Part shown: one piece after another, positions 63,744-64,000 of the stretch | How the letters are laid out: every line of letters starts with the position of its first letter | Numbering within the stretch: position 1 is the first letter of the stretch | Origin: Chitinophagaceae bacterium | Lineage (GTDB): Bacteria; Bacteroidota; Bacteroidia; Chitinophagales; Chitinophagaceae | NCBI GenBank assembly: GCA_016706055.1 | Contig: JADJKL010000008.1 | Location: 314,254 to 378,253, forward strand | Reading direction: 5' to 3' | DNA: 64,000 bases | The notes under the pieces: model-generated | Databases searched by the model: none | The model's input: only the letters and a program-made list of their open reading frames with translations | What the model was told of the DNA's origin: nothing | Made by a program: the position numbers and the translations under genes

Positions 63744-63774
63744 AAAGCCTCTCCGTTAATTCGGGGGAGGCTTT
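63744..63774. terminator. Bidirectional terminator between the DUF4476 gene and sucD
   Basis: The stem AAAGCCTCTCC pairs with GGGGAGGCTTT (one mismatch) around a 9-nt loop, with A-rich sequence on the left and TTTCCTTTA on the right. It sits between the convergent gene ends. Confidence 0.75.
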
Positions 63775-63792
63775 CCTTTATTTGAAAGGTTT

Positions 63793-64000
63793 TTATTTCT
63801 TAATCACTTCAGCCATTTTTTTTTACCAATATCAGCTGGACTTGCTTACCACATGAATTCCACATTCAGTCATGATCTTCATTTAATAGCGGCAGTATCA
63901 TCTGCACCACCAACAATGGCTCGGCATGACCCATACGACTTTGGCCCGGAGGAGCAGTTTGACCAGCAATAAATCCTACAACCGGTTTTTTATTTCCATT
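63793..64000 (-). CDS. sucD: Succinyl-CoA ligase alpha subunit, C-terminal end, frameshifted and cut by window edge
   Basis: The stop TAA is at 63793-63795. Reading back on the minus strand gives MAEVIKK preceded by SPADIG, then a TECGIHVV-type segment, and at the window edge KKPVVGFIAGQTAPPG with RMGHA: the conserved C-terminal part of SucD that closes the nucleotide-binding and CoA domains. Several single-base indels break the frame, for instance in the A run before the final ATGGCTGAAG block and after RMGHA. The enzyme couples succinyl-CoA cleavage to nucleotide triphosphate formation in the TCA cycle. Only about 70 residues lie in the window. Confidence 0.75.

Overview
The window is a piece of a Bacteroidota chromosome, most likely from the Chitinophagaceae or a near relative. 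The evidence is a type IX secretion (T9SS) gene, sprA, two large exported proteins with type B (CHU_C) T9SS sorting domains, a SusC/SusD pair with a DUF1735 lipoprotein, TonB, low GC, frequent TTG starts on envelope genes, and promoter -7 elements of the Bacteroidota form TAnnTTTG close upstream of start codons. It is mostly core genome. I see no rRNA, tRNA, CRISPR array or prophage.

Layout. 0-4 kb: a partial D-aminoacylase-like gene, a serine hydrolase and a PLP trans-sulfuration enzyme, all on the minus strand, then dinB. 4.1-4.9 kb: a REP-associated tyrosine transposase (RAYT) with three REP-like palindromes, lying between the tail-to-tail dinB and fabH genes. 5-14 kb: fabH, ruvA and the giant sprA. 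14-24.6 kb: small envelope proteins, an SDR, a T9SS cargo protein, an alpha/beta hydrolase, lnt, tonB and a DUF2339 membrane protein. Two small GxxExxY (PD-(D/E)XK-like) genes here sit inside inverted arms built of 8-nt units. 24.8-33 kb: guaB, a second T9SS cargo protein, dprA, an OmpA/PD40 protein, queE and folD. 33-36 kb: a two-gene outer-membrane operon (barrel-like protein plus HhH-barrel protein). 36-42 kb: susC, susD and DUF1735. 42-49 kb: DUF3467, radC, prs, rplY, pth, an FAH-family gene and a fused E1 alpha-beta 2-oxoacid dehydrogenase. 49-56 kb: a CHASE2 remnant, an esterase, an Mrr-type restriction enzyme, aspS, an M90-type peptidase and an FAD oxidoreductase. 56.5-64 kb: an alpha-2-macroglobulin gene broken by many frameshifts, then a DUF4476 gene and the 3' end of sucD, both also frameshifted.

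Functionally most genes are housekeeping: nucleotide supply (guaB, prs, folD, queE), translation (aspS, rplY, pth), lipid and lipoprotein synthesis (fabH, lnt) and DNA repair or uptake (ruvA, dprA, radC). They are interleaved with cell-surface machinery (SprA, T9SS cargo, TonB/SusCD, OmpA, alpha-2-macroglobulin).

Two patterns deserve attention. First, the paired GxxExxY cassettes have terminal arms of three 8-nt units sharing the skeleton TYTGYGNN, which looks like an uncharacterised small mobile or site-specific element. Second, single-base frameshifts, often in short homopolymers, affect guaB, susD, the CHASE2 gene and the esterase, and become dense beyond about 59.9 kb. That density suggests unpolished long-read sequence near a contig end rather than true pseudogenes.
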